Shown: positions 1 through 6,656 of the stretch, piece after piece | Numbering within the stretch: position 1 is the first letter of the stretch | How the letters are laid out: every line of letters begins with the position of its first letter | Assembly (NCBI GenBank): GCA_031277995.1 | Contig: JAITLH010000397.1 | Coordinates: forward strand, 1-7,631 | DNA: 7,631 nucleotides | Direction of reading: 5' to 3' | DNA from: Deltaproteobacteria bacterium | GTDB taxonomy: Bacteria; Desulfobacterota; Desulfarculia; Adiutricales; Adiutricaceae | Notes under the pieces: generated by a model | Seen by the model: the letters and a program-made list of their open reading frames with translations, nothing else | Databases searched by the model: none | What the model was told of the DNA's origin: nothing | Program-made: the position numbers and the translations under genes

Positions 1-2
1 AA

Positions 3-107
3 TTGGGCGATGGCACCCATAGTCTATATCTGGACCAGATTAGGGGAAACATGGCCTTTTTTATTTTAGATGGCTTGCCGGTGGAAACTTCATCAACCGT
101 TTTTTAA
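3..107 (+). CDS. C-terminal fragment of an unrecognised protein (5' end outside window)
   Basis: The third forward frame is open from the window edge to a TAA stop at 105-107, giving about 34 residues that include the stretches GDGTHSLYLDQIRG and DGLPVETSS and end in Val-Phe. The residue mix looks like ordinary protein. The stop is followed about 35 bases later by a terminator-like element, as expected for a gene end. I do not recognise the family. The first forward frame is also open but stops earlier, at 67-69, so the reading frame is not proven. The stop codon lies inside an all-A/T inverted repeat (103-110 with 114-121). This is a plausible gene tail, not a certain one. Confidence 0.38.
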   Translation: MGDGTHSLYLDQIRGNMAFFILDGLPVETSSTVF

Positions 108-141
108 TTTAAAAAATTAAATTGGGAGTTTTTTAGTAAAC

Positions 142-184
142 AAAAAAAAGAATGGGCCTGGCCATTGGCCTGAAACGTTTTTTT
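142..184 (+). terminator. degenerate terminator-like element
   Basis: A run of eight A (142-149) is followed by a GGCC-rich core (154-172) and a run of seven T (178-184). The core can form only a short stem (GGCC with GGCC, possibly extended by G-T pairs), so its strength is doubtful. The layout and the core word GCCTGGCCAT resemble the much stronger terminator at 6597-6641. It lies just downstream of the stop at 107, which fits termination of the left-hand gene. It may also be a diverged first unit of the adjacent 64-bp repeat array, because a T-run followed by AT-rich sequence and then GGCC occurs there too. Confidence 0.35.
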
Positions 185-208
185 GACTCATTTGAAGTTT
201 TGATTTAA

Positions 209-480
209 GGCCGTTTTGGCGCCGCCCGCCGGCCTGTTTTTTTGAAAAACATTTACTTTACGGTCGCTTTATGGCCGTTTTGGCGCCGCCCGCGGGCCTG
301 TTTTTTTGAAAAATATTTACTTTACGGCCGCTTTATGGCCGATTTGGCGCCGCTGGCGGGTTGGTTTTTTTTTAATGTATTTACTTTACGGCCGCTTTAT
401 GGCCCATTTGGCGCCGCTGGCGGGTTGGTTTTTTTAAATGTATTTACTTTAGGGCTGTTTTCGATCTGGTTTGGTGCCGT
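209..480. repeat. 64-bp tandem repeat array, four units plus a decayed fifth
   Basis: Units begin with GGCC at 209, 273, 337 and 401 (period exactly 64). A fifth, decayed unit begins near 464, where one T has been lost. Units 1 and 2 differ at only three positions. Units 3 and 4 share a changed GC core and a different post-T segment, and unit 4 decays in its last third. Each unit reads: GGCC start, GGCGCC-containing GC-rich core, run of 7-9 T, AT-rich TATTTACTTTA, then GGCCGCTTTAT or a variant. In units 3 and 4 the core contains CGCC-GCT-GGCG, a perfect four-base-pair hairpin just before the T-run (348-358 in unit 3). Units 1 and 2 can form comparable weaker stems. Further decayed echoes continue to about 557. 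No coding role is likely, since 64 is not a multiple of three. Function is unknown. Confidence 0.92.
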
Positions 481-567
481 ATTTACGTTGTTTTTTTAAT
501 TTTTTACTCCATGGCCGTTTCGGGGCTGGTTTTCGCGATTGTTTAGCGCTTTTTTTTGGCCTGGGGT

Positions 568-574
568 GGGAGGT
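568..574 (+). promoter_or_regulatory. ribosome binding site of the MaoC-like gene
   Basis: GGGAGGT at 568-574 is a near-consensus Shine-Dalgarno sequence lying three bases before ATG 578. It decides the start: the same frame is open from an ATG at 539, but that codon sits in the T-rich repeat tail, has no purine-rich leader, and would add 13 residues with no counterpart in the family. Confidence 0.85.
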
Positions 575-577
575 AAT

Positions 578-1015
578 ATGCCAAAGTTTGAGGAAATTTT
601 CGTCGGCCAAGTGGCCGAAAAAACGACCGTCGTTTCCAAGGAACTTATCCGGGAGTTCGCCAGGATAACCGACGACGATAACCCCATTCATTTTGACGAG
701 GAATACGCCAAATCGGGGTCGTTTTTTCGGCGCTGCGTCGCCCATGGGATGATCTCGGTTTCCTTGATCTCCGCGCTGGTAGGAAGCCAACTTCCGGGGT
801 TGGGGGCCATCTTTCTAAGCCAGACCTTTGACTTTAAGGCCCCGGTCTTTCCCGAGGACGCGGTCACGGCGCGTTTGGAAGTCTTGGAAAAAGAAGAGGG
901 TAGCCAAAAAATTAAGCTCAAAGCCACGGTTACCAACCAAAAAGGCGTGGTCGTGGTTGACGGGAATTGCCTGGTCATGCAGCGTTTGCCCAAAACCGTT
1001 CCCGGCAAATCTTGA
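578..1015 (+). CDS. MaoC-like (R)-specific enoyl-CoA hydratase / dehydratase
   Basis: A 145-residue single hot-dog-fold protein of the MaoC/PhaJ type, cytoplasmic. The family reversibly hydrates trans-2-enoyl-CoA to (R)-3-hydroxyacyl-CoA. The hydratase-2 motif is clear: DDNPIHFDEEYA at residues 33-44, where Asp33 and His38 match the catalytic Asp and His of Aeromonas PhaJ (D-x-N-P-L-H). It is followed by the conserved HGM at 56-58 and, near residues 79-100, a segment like PhaJ's (FLSQTFDFKAPVFPEDAVTA). Length is normal for a stand-alone hydratase (about 130-160 residues). The start is set by the strong ribosome binding site at 568. The repeat array lies directly upstream, and the PuuD-like gene starts 20 bases after the stop, suggesting an operon. 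Substrate chain length cannot be read from the sequence. Family assignment is firm; the physiological pathway (storage polymer, fatty-acid or amino-acid fermentation) is open. Confidence 0.93.
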   Translation: MPKFEEIFVGQVAEKTTVVSKELIREFARITDDDNPIHFDEEYAKSGSFFRRCVAHGMISVSLISALVGSQLPGLGAIFLSQTFDFKAPVFPEDAVTARLEVLEKEEGSQKIKLKATVTNQKGVVVVDGNCLVMQRLPKTVPGKS

Positions 1016-1035
1016 GCGTTGGGTTGGGTGCGTTT

Positions 1036-1833
1036 ATGGGTTCTTATCCGTTAATCGTCGTCACGGCTTCGCAGCGTTTCACTTCCGACTGGAACGGAAA
1101 ACACTTGGCCCAGGTCAGGGTTTCGTACCAATACTGCGACGCTCTCTATCGGGCCGGGGGCTTACCCATGGTGGTGGGTTCCTATACCGGGGTGGGGGAC
1201 CATTTTTTTGAGGGGCGAGGCTACGCCCAAAATCCGCCCCGTAAAATCGAGCCCTTGATGGACAGGGCCCAGGCCTTACTGGATAAGGCCAAGGGGTTAG
1301 TCTTAACCGGGGGCGGCGACGTTCTTTTGACCGACGAGGACGGCACCGATAGCGTCAGGGAAATGGACCGGGACCGCGATTTTTGGGAGGCGGCCCTGCT
1401 AAAGGCGGCCCTGGCCGCGAAAAAACCCATATTGGGCGTCTGCCGCGGCCTGCAATTGATGAACGTTTACTTGGGAGGCGATCTCTGGGACGATATCCCC
1501 AGCGACTATCCCAATCCCTTAATCCATCAGCAGATCTCCTCGAGGAAAAAAACCAGCCACGACGTCCTTCTCGACGATTCCTCAAAATTGGCCAAAATTT
1601 GCGGCTCGACTAGGTTTGCCGTAAACAGCGGCCACCATCAGGCGGCCAAAAACGTGGCCGGGGACCTCGCGGCCACCGGTCATAGCCCGGACGGTTTGAT
1701 AGAGGTCCTGGAACATCGCTCCCACCCCTGGGCCATCGCCGTGCAGTGGCATCCCGAAGCCCTGGCCCACAAGGATGACATGGCCGGGAAGCTTTTTAAG
1801 GCCTTCGTCGACGCCTGCCGGGAGCTTGGTTAG
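1036..1833 (+). CDS. gamma-glutamyl-gamma-aminobutyrate hydrolase family protein (PuuD-like, peptidase C26)
   Basis: A 265-residue class I glutamine amidotransferase-fold hydrolase. The characterised relative PuuD cleaves gamma-glutamyl-GABA to glutamate and GABA in putrescine breakdown. Visible motifs: the N-terminal strand PLIVVTAS (5-12); LTGGGDV (90-96), matching the family's LTGGxDV loop; the nucleophile elbow GVCRGLQLMN with Cys136; VNSGHHQ (197-203, usually VNSxHHQ); and the catalytic end VQWHPE with His239 and Glu241. The triad is therefore intact and length is close to E. coli PuuD (about 254). The ATG at 1036 was chosen because it begins immediately before the first beta strand. The frame stays open upstream to 967, but that part overlaps the MaoC-like gene and has no family match. 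The leader is G-rich (GGGTTGGG, 1021-1028) rather than a clear Shine-Dalgarno, so translational coupling with the preceding gene is possible. No other Puu-pathway gene is visible, so the true gamma-glutamyl substrate may differ. Confidence 0.92.
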   Translation: MGSYPLIVVTASQRFTSDWNGKHLAQVRVSYQYCDALYRAGGLPMVVGSYTGVGDHFFEGRGYAQNPPRKIEPLMDRAQALLDKAKGLVLTGGGDVLLTDEDGTDSVREMDRDRDFWEAALLKAALAAKKPILGVCRGLQLMNVYLGGDLWDDIPSDYPNPLIHQQISSRKKTSHDVLLDDSSKLAKICGSTRFAVNSGHHQAAKNVAGDLAATGHSPDGLIEVLEHRSHPWAIAVQWHPEALAHKDDMAGKLFKAFVDACRELG

Positions 1834-1888
1834 GGGTTAAAGCGTTTTTTTGCCTCGGGGCGTTTGGGTCAAAAAGCCTTTAGCCAAG

Positions 1889-1953
1889 GCGAGCGGGGAG
1901 GCCGAACCCGTTTGGGCCAATCGCGAGCCGGGAAGCCGAAATTGGGCCTGTCG
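1889..1953. repeat. imperfect tandem duplication of about 34 bases
   Basis: The segment at 1889-1923 and the next at 1923-1953 align from GCGAGC through GGGCC to TCG, with a few substitutions and a four-base gap. A partial earlier echo (CGTTTGGG at 1861, again at 1909) suggests an older array. It shares no obvious unit with the 64-bp repeats at 209-480. No function can be assigned. Confidence 0.55.
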
Positions 1954-1971
1954 TTTAAGGGCGGGCGAGAA

Positions 1972-1991
1972 GGGACTTTAATTTAAAGCCC
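1972..1991. promoter_or_regulatory. possible operator-like dyad
   Basis: CTTTAA-T-TTAAAG (1976-1988) is a perfect inverted repeat around one base, flanked by GGG on the left and CCC on the right with a single extra A on the left arm. It lies about 170 bases before the start of the large activase gene. It could be a protein-binding site, or chance in an AT-rich patch. Confidence 0.25.
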
Positions 1992-2162
1992 AATTATGGG
2001 ATTATGTCTTGGCGAACCTTAGGTTGGCTTTGGTTGGCTTGATTAGGTAAGGCGGGCCGGAGTTATTCGCGTAAGGCGCCAAAAGGGTGGCGGGGGTTTT
2101 TTGCCCGGTCATTTTTAGCCCGTCATCGCTGGTCCGTAATGGGGAGAGTTGAAAGATCTTTT

Positions 2163-5100
2163 ATGGATAATAATATCGAAGAAATAGAACGAGGGGATTT
2201 GATCCACGTCGGGCTTGACGTGGGCTCGACGACCATAAAAATCGCCGTCATCGATCCCCGGGGGCGCCTCATTCACCGTAGCTACGAAAGGCACTTTTCG
2301 GAAGTTCGAAAGACCATGATTGAAACCATCCTGGCGGCGGTTTCGAAGTTTCCGGGGAAAAGGGCCACCTTGGCCGTGGCCGGCTCGGGGGGCATCAGCG
2401 CCTCAAAGCTTTTGGGGGCCACCTTCATTCAGGAAGTGGTGGCCGGGGCCGAGGCCATAAGGAGATTGATACCCAGAACGGACGTGGCCATTGAACTTGG
2501 GGGCGAGGACGCCAAGCTGACTTTTTTTGACGCCGGGATCGATCAGCGCATGAACGAAACCTGCGCCGGAGGGACCGGGGCTTTCATAGACCAGATGGCC
2601 GCCTTTTTAAAGACCGATCCCAGCGGCTTAAACGATCTGGCCAAAAACCACAAAACCATTTACCCCATTGCCGCCCGCTGCGGGGTCTTCGCCAAGGCCG
2701 ACATATTGCCGCTTTTAAACGAAGGCGCGGCCAGGGAAGACATCGCCGCCTCCATATTCCAGTCGGTCGTCGATCAGACCATTGGCGGTTTGGCTTGCGG
2801 GCGCAGGATCCGGGGCAACGTGGCCTTTTTGGGCGGGCCCTTATTTTTTCTCTCGGAACTAAGGCGCCGTTTTACCGAAACGCTTAAGTTAACCCCGGCC
2901 GAAGCCATCTGCCCACCGGAGGCCCAACTATTCGTGGCCTTGGGGGCGGCTTTGCTTTCAAAGACCTTGGAACCGCTGACCACGACGGAGTGGACGCGCC
3001 GGGCCGGGGAGCTGGACGGGTTGGGACTCACCCCCGAAATTAGCCCACTGCCCCCGCTATTTGCCGATCTCGACGAACTTAAGTCCTTTAGGGACCGCCA
3101 TGAACGGGCCAGGCTCCCCAGGGCCGGCTGGCCCGGGGACGGCGAGGTTTTTTTGGGCCTGGACGCCGGATCGACCACCACCAAGCTCGTGGCCTTGGAC
3201 GCCAACGCCAATCTGGTTTACTCGCACTACGGCCCCAATTACGGAAATCCCCTAAAATCGGTCATACTGGCCCTAAGCTCGTTTTACCAAGCCATGGAAC
3301 CCCACTGCCGGGTGGTTCGATCGACCGTGACCGGGTACGGGGAAGCGCTCATCCAAGCCGCCTTGGGCGTGGATTTGGGCGAGGTGGAAACGGTGGCCCA
3401 CTATAAGGCCGCGGCCAAGTTTGTCCCGGAAGTGAGTTTTATCGTGGACATCGGCGGCCAGGACATTAAGTGCCTGTCCGTCAGAAACGGCGTGATCGAA
3501 CGCCTGATGCTAAACGAAGCCTGCTCTTCGGGCTGCGGATCTTTTTTGGCCACCTTCGCCGGGACCCTTGGCCTGGATCCCGAGGGGTTCGCGAGGATGG
3601 CCCTTTTGGCCAATCGCCCGGTGGATTTGGGCAGCCGCTGCACCGTCTTTATGAATTCCAAAGTTAAGCAAGCCCAAAAAGAAGGGGCCCAGGTCGGGGA
3701 CATTTCGGCCGGCCTTTCTTACTCGGTGGTTAGAAACGCCCTTTACAAAGTCATTAGGATCAGTCGGCCCGAGGATTTGGGCGAGCGGGTGGTGGTCCAG
3801 GGCGGAACGTTTTTTAACGACGCCGTTTTAAGATCTTTTGAAAGGTCCATTGGCCGGGAAGTCGTCAGGCCCGACATCGCCGGTCTCATGGGCGCCTTTG
3901 GGGCGGCCTTAATCGCCTTGGACGATTACCGGGACGACAAAAAACCCTCGACCATCATTAGCTCAAATGATTTGGCCGGTTTTTCCGTTACCACGAAAAA
4001 CGTCCGCTGCCGAAAGTGCGAAAACCGTTGCCTACTTACGGTAAACAGTTTTTCCGACGGCCGGCGTTTCGTTTCCGGTAACCGCTGCGAGAGGGGCGCC
4101 CCGACCAAAAGCCCCACCGCCGATCGCATAGACGCCTTGGCCAATAAAGCCCACCTTGGGGACATCTCGGAAAGTCTGTCAAAGCTGCCCACCTTAGGGG
4201 GCCTAAGGCAACTGGCCGATTTCGATCGATTGCCCAATCTTTTTTCCTGGAACCATTACCGGCTTTTTGAGGTCTACGCCCCCAGGCCCGCTTCCTCTTG
4301 CCGGGGCCGGGTGGGCATACCCAGGGGCCTGGGCATGTACGAAACTTATCCCTTCTGGTTTACGCTTTTTCACAACCTGGGTTTTAGGGTGGAACTTTCG
4401 CCCCCGTCTTCCAAGGAGATCTTTAACTCGGCCTTGGACACCATTCCCTCCCAAACGGTTTGCTATCCGGCCAAACTCGTGCACGGGCACATCCTGGCTT
4501 TGCTCAATTCCCGGCCGGATTTTATTTTCTTTCCGGCCACGCCCAGGGAACTCCCGACCATATACGGCACGGTCGATCGCTACAATTGCCCCCTGGTCGG
4601 AAGTTACCCGGAGCTAATACGCCTAAACCTCGACGCCATCGCCGACAGCGGGGTAAGGTTTTTAACCCCCTTTGTCGATCTGGCCTCGAAACCGGGCCGG
4701 CTGGCCGAGAGGTTGGCCGCGGAATTAAGGCATTTGTGCGTCTCCAAGGGCGAACTAAAAGTCGCCATCAAAGGGGCCATCAAGGAACAAAGGCTCTACC
4801 GCGAGCACGTTAGGCAGGCCGGGGAAAGGGCCTTGGCCCAATTGATTAAAACCAACCGCCGGGCGGTAATATTGGCCGGGCACCCCTATCACCTCGATCC
4901 CGAGATCCACCACGGCATCCCCGATCTAATCACGGCCAACGGGTTGGGCGTTCTTTCGGCCGATTCCATCGATCACTTGGCCCCGGCCAATTTGTCGCTA
5001 CGGGTCAGGGACCAGTGGATCCCCCATTCCCGGCTTTACCGGGCGGCCGTGGTTTGCTCCACCCACGAGGAATTGGAACTGGTCCAGTTAAACTCCTTTG

Positions 5101-6584
5101 GTTGCGGCCTGGACGCGGTCACGACCGATCAGGTGGCCGAGATAATCAAGGAAGCCGGAAAGGTTTATACCTTGCTTAAAATCGACGAGGGGGCCAATTT
5201 GGGGGCGGCCCGCATCAGGGTCAGATCCCTTATCGCCGCCGTCAGGGAGAGGGGACGGCAAAAAACCAAAAACTCCAGCCCGGCCGTTTACGAATACAAA
5301 CCCGTGACCATGGCCCAGGGCCGGGAAAACGAATACGTTCTCCTATGCCCCCAGATGTCACCCATACATTTTAGGTTTTTGGCCCCGGCCCTATCCCCCA
5401 TGGGCTACGACATAAGGCTAATCCACAAGCTGGAAAGGGCCGCCGTCGAGGAAGGTCTTAGATACGTAAATAACGACGCGTGTTTTCCGGCCCTGGTCTC
5501 AATTGGGCAGATTATCCATGAACTAAAAAAAGGCGATTTTCCCAAAGACCGGGTGGCCGTTTTGATGAGCCAAACCGGGGGCGGTTGCCGGGCTTCGAAT
5601 TACGTGGCCTTTTTGCGCAAAGCCTTATCCGACAGCGATTTGGGTCACGTTCCCGTTTGGCCCCTCTCCCTTTCCGGACAGACCCAGGGCCCGGGTTTCC
5701 ATATCGATCGCTCGGCCTGGCGCAGGGTTTTGATGGGCTTACTTTCCGGGGACATGCTCCAAAGGCTGCTTCTTTCCAGCCGTCCCTACGAAAAGACCCC
5801 GGGCGCGGCCGAGGCCCTTTTTGAAAAATGGGTGGCCAAGGCCACGTTGGCCGTGACCCTTGGCGACAAAAACGCCTTTAACGCCAATATCGAAGCCATG
5901 GCCGACGATTTCGCCGCCCTCGATCTTAACCCGCCCGATCGGCCCCAGGTGGGCGTGGTCGGGGAGATCTTGATTAACTTCCACCCCGAGGCCAATAACC
6001 AAGTCGTGGCCATCTTGGAGTCGGAAGGCGGCCAAGCCGTTTTGCCGGAACTGACCGACTTTTTTCTATACTGCCTTTACGACGAAGTTTACCGCCGCGA
6101 CAACCTCACCGGAAGCCGGATTAAAAAGTGGATAAACGGTTTCCTGATTGGTTTTATCGAAAAATATCGCGCCTCCATGCGCCGGGCCTTAGCCAAGCAC
6201 CCGCGCTTTGGGCACCTAAACTCCTTTAAGGAGCTTAAACAAGCCGGCGAGGGCCTGGTGTCTTTGGGTAACCAAAGCGGCGAGGGCTGGTATTTGGCCG
6301 CCGACATGGTCCTGATGCTTGAACATGGCATAAGTAACATCCTTTGCCTGCAACCCTTTGGCTGCCTACCCAACCACATCACCGGAAAGGGCGTGGTCAA
6401 AGAACTTAAGCGCCGCTACCCCGACGCCAACCTGGCCGCCGTCGACTACGATCCCGGGGCCTCGGAAGTCAACCAACTAAACCGCATAAAACTCATGATG
6501 ACCGTGGCCAAGGCCATGAAGGCCCGGGACACCCTCCGGCTGGTCCAGAGCCCCGAACCAAGCGCGGCCCGAGCCGCAAACTAA
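2163..6584 (+). CDS. giant acyl-CoA dehydratase activase-like protein (two BadF/BcrA-type ATPase domains, DUF2229, HgdB-like C-terminus)
   Basis: About 1473 residues, cytoplasmic. Relatives hydrolyse ATP to drive low-potential electrons from a [4Fe-4S] cluster into 2-hydroxyacyl-CoA dehydratases or benzoyl-CoA reductases. ATPase domain 1 (about 15-270) has DVGSTTIK (19-26), GGEDAK (113-118), NETCAGGTGAF with Cys134 and ARCGVF with Cys173. These match the two cluster cysteines of HgdC. ATPase domain 2 (about 331-590) has DAGSTTTK (334-341), DIGGQDIK (429-436), NEACSSGCGSF (Cys454, Cys458) and SRCTVF (Cys493). A C-x2-C-x3-C...C segment follows (616, 619, 623, 642), perhaps another cluster. The DUF2229-type half (about 718-1000) has TVCYPAKLVHGH (Cys767) and NSFGCGLDA (Cys981). 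The last half (about 1057-1450) has NNDACFPA (Cys1107), GGGCRASNY (Cys1142) and QPFGCLPNHITG (Cys1401), resembling HgdB. The length is usual for this fused family. ATG 2163 is preferred because GGGGAGAG and GAAAG precede it; an in-frame ATG at 2139 (8 residues longer) lacks a leader. The electron donor and target enzyme are unknown. Confidence 0.92.
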   Translation: MDNNIEEIERGDLIHVGLDVGSTTIKIAVIDPRGRLIHRSYERHFSEVRKTMIETILAAVSKFPGKRATLAVAGSGGISASKLLGATFIQEVVAGAEAIRRLIPRTDVAIELGGEDAKLTFFDAGIDQRMNETCAGGTGAFIDQMAAFLKTDPSGLNDLAKNHKTIYPIAARCGVFAKADILPLLNEGAAREDIAASIFQSVVDQTIGGLACGRRIRGNVAFLGGPLFFLSELRRRFTETLKLTPAEAICPPEAQLFVALGAALLSKTLEPLTTTEWTRRAGELDGLGLTPEISPLPPLFADLDELKSFRDRHERARLPRAGWPGDGEVFLGLDAGSTTTKLVALDANANLVYSHYGPNYGNPLKSVILALSSFYQAMEPHCRVVRSTVTGYGEALIQAALGVDLGEVETVAHYKAAAKFVPEVSFIVDIGGQDIKCLSVRNGVIERLMLNEACSSGCGSFLATFAGTLGLDPEGFARMALLANRPVDLGSRCTVFMNSKVKQAQKEGAQVGDISAGLSYSVVRNALYKVIRISRPEDLGERVVVQGGTFFNDAVLRSFERSIGREVVRPDIAGLMGAFGAALIALDDYRDDKKPSTIISSNDLAGFSVTTKNVRCRKCENRCLLTVNSFSDGRRFVSGNRCERGAPTKSPTADRIDALANKAHLGDISESLSKLPTLGGLRQLADFDRLPNLFSWNHYRLFEVYAPRPASSCRGRVGIPRGLGMYETYPFWFTLFHNLGFRVELSPPSSKEIFNSALDTIPSQTVCYPAKLVHGHILALLNSRPDFIFFPATPRELPTIYGTVDRYNCPLVGSYPELIRLNLDAIADSGVRFLTPFVDLASKPGRLAERLAAELRHLCVSKGELKVAIKGAIKEQRLYREHVRQAGERALAQLIKTNRRAVILAGHPYHLDPEIHHGIPDLITANGLGVLSADSIDHLAPANLSLRVRDQWIPHSRLYRAAVVCSTHEELELVQLNSFGCGLDAVTTDQVAEIIKEAGKVYTLLKIDEGANLGAARIRVRSLIAAVRERGRQKTKNSSPAVYEYKPVTMAQGRENEYVLLCPQMSPIHFRFLAPALSPMGYDIRLIHKLERAAVEEGLRYVNNDACFPALVSIGQIIHELKKGDFPKDRVAVLMSQTGGGCRASNYVAFLRKALSDSDLGHVPVWPLSLSGQTQGPGFHIDRSAWRRVLMGLLSGDMLQRLLLSSRPYEKTPGAAEALFEKWVAKATLAVTLGDKNAFNANIEAMADDFAALDLNPPDRPQVGVVGEILINFHPEANNQVVAILESEGGQAVLPELTDFFLYCLYDEVYRRDNLTGSRIKKWINGFLIGFIEKYRASMRRALAKHPRFGHLNSFKELKQAGEGLVSLGNQSGEGWYLAADMVLMLEHGISNILCLQPFGCLPNHITGKGVVKELKRRYPDANLAAVDYDPGASEVNQLNRIKLMMTVAKAMKARDTLRLVQSPEPSAARAAN

Positions 6585-6596
6585 AAAGCCGCGCCC

Positions 6597-6641
6597 CCCC
6601 AAAAAAAAGCCTGGCCATATTGGCCAGGCTTTTTTTTGGGG
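6597..6641. terminator. bidirectional intrinsic terminator
   Basis: A perfect 21-base inverted repeat: 6597-6617 (CCCC, eight A, GCCTGGCCA) pairs with 6621-6641 (TGGCCAGGC, eight T, GGGG) around the loop TAT. On both strands a GC-rich nine-base-pair stem is followed by a run of eight T. It sits 12 bases after the large activase stop and 15 bases past the stop of the convergent minus-strand gene, so it serves both transcripts. Confidence 0.95.
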
Positions 6642-6656
6642 CCTTACCTCAAACCC

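Larger units (their letters stand above)
1834..2162. other. intergenic region between the PuuD-like gene and the large activase gene
   Basis: About 330 bases with no convincing gene on either strand. It contains an imperfect tandem duplication (1889-1953), an AT-centred dyad (1972-1991), a short direct repeat GGTTGGCTT (2022-2030 and 2032-2040), and a small hairpin CGCCA-AAAGGG-TGGCG (2077-2092) separated by GGGG from a run of six T (2097-2102). That hairpin could be a weak terminator or leader structure. The length suggests the downstream gene has its own promoter, but I could not identify convincing -35/-10 boxes. No strong terminator follows the PuuD-like stop. Confidence 0.6.

Noticed and set aside
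209..480. CRISPR array
   Set aside because: The entire 64-base unit repeats head to tail with no unique spacers, and no cas genes are present.
242..499. An 85-codon open frame rich in Phe, Leu and Trp across the repeats
   Set aside because: It runs through the 64-base tandem repeat, and because 64 is not a multiple of three each unit is read in a different frame. The product is a composition artefact with no ribosome binding site.
539..577. Longer N-terminus for the MaoC-like protein from ATG 539
   Set aside because: The extra 13 residues come from T-rich repeat-derived DNA without a ribosome binding site, while GGGAGGT directly precedes ATG 578.
449..790. Minus-strand open frame of 113 codons opposite the MaoC-like gene
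   Set aside because: It overlaps a strongly supported hydratase gene and repeat tail, shows no family motif, and reads as a Lys/Arg/Pro-rich shadow.
967..1035. Longer N-terminus for the PuuD-like protein from ATG 967
   Set aside because: It would overlap the end of the MaoC-like gene by 49 bases and adds 23 residues before the first conserved beta strand.
2077..2102. Intrinsic terminator after the PuuD-like gene
   Set aside because: The stem is only five base pairs, GGGG separates it from the T-run, and it lies about 245 bases past the stop. It is kept only as a weak structure within the intergenic description.
2774..3211. Minus-strand open frame of 145 codons inside the activase gene
   Set aside because: It is a Ser/Ala/Pro-rich shadow of a GC-rich gene whose sense frame carries clear ATPase motifs on both sides.
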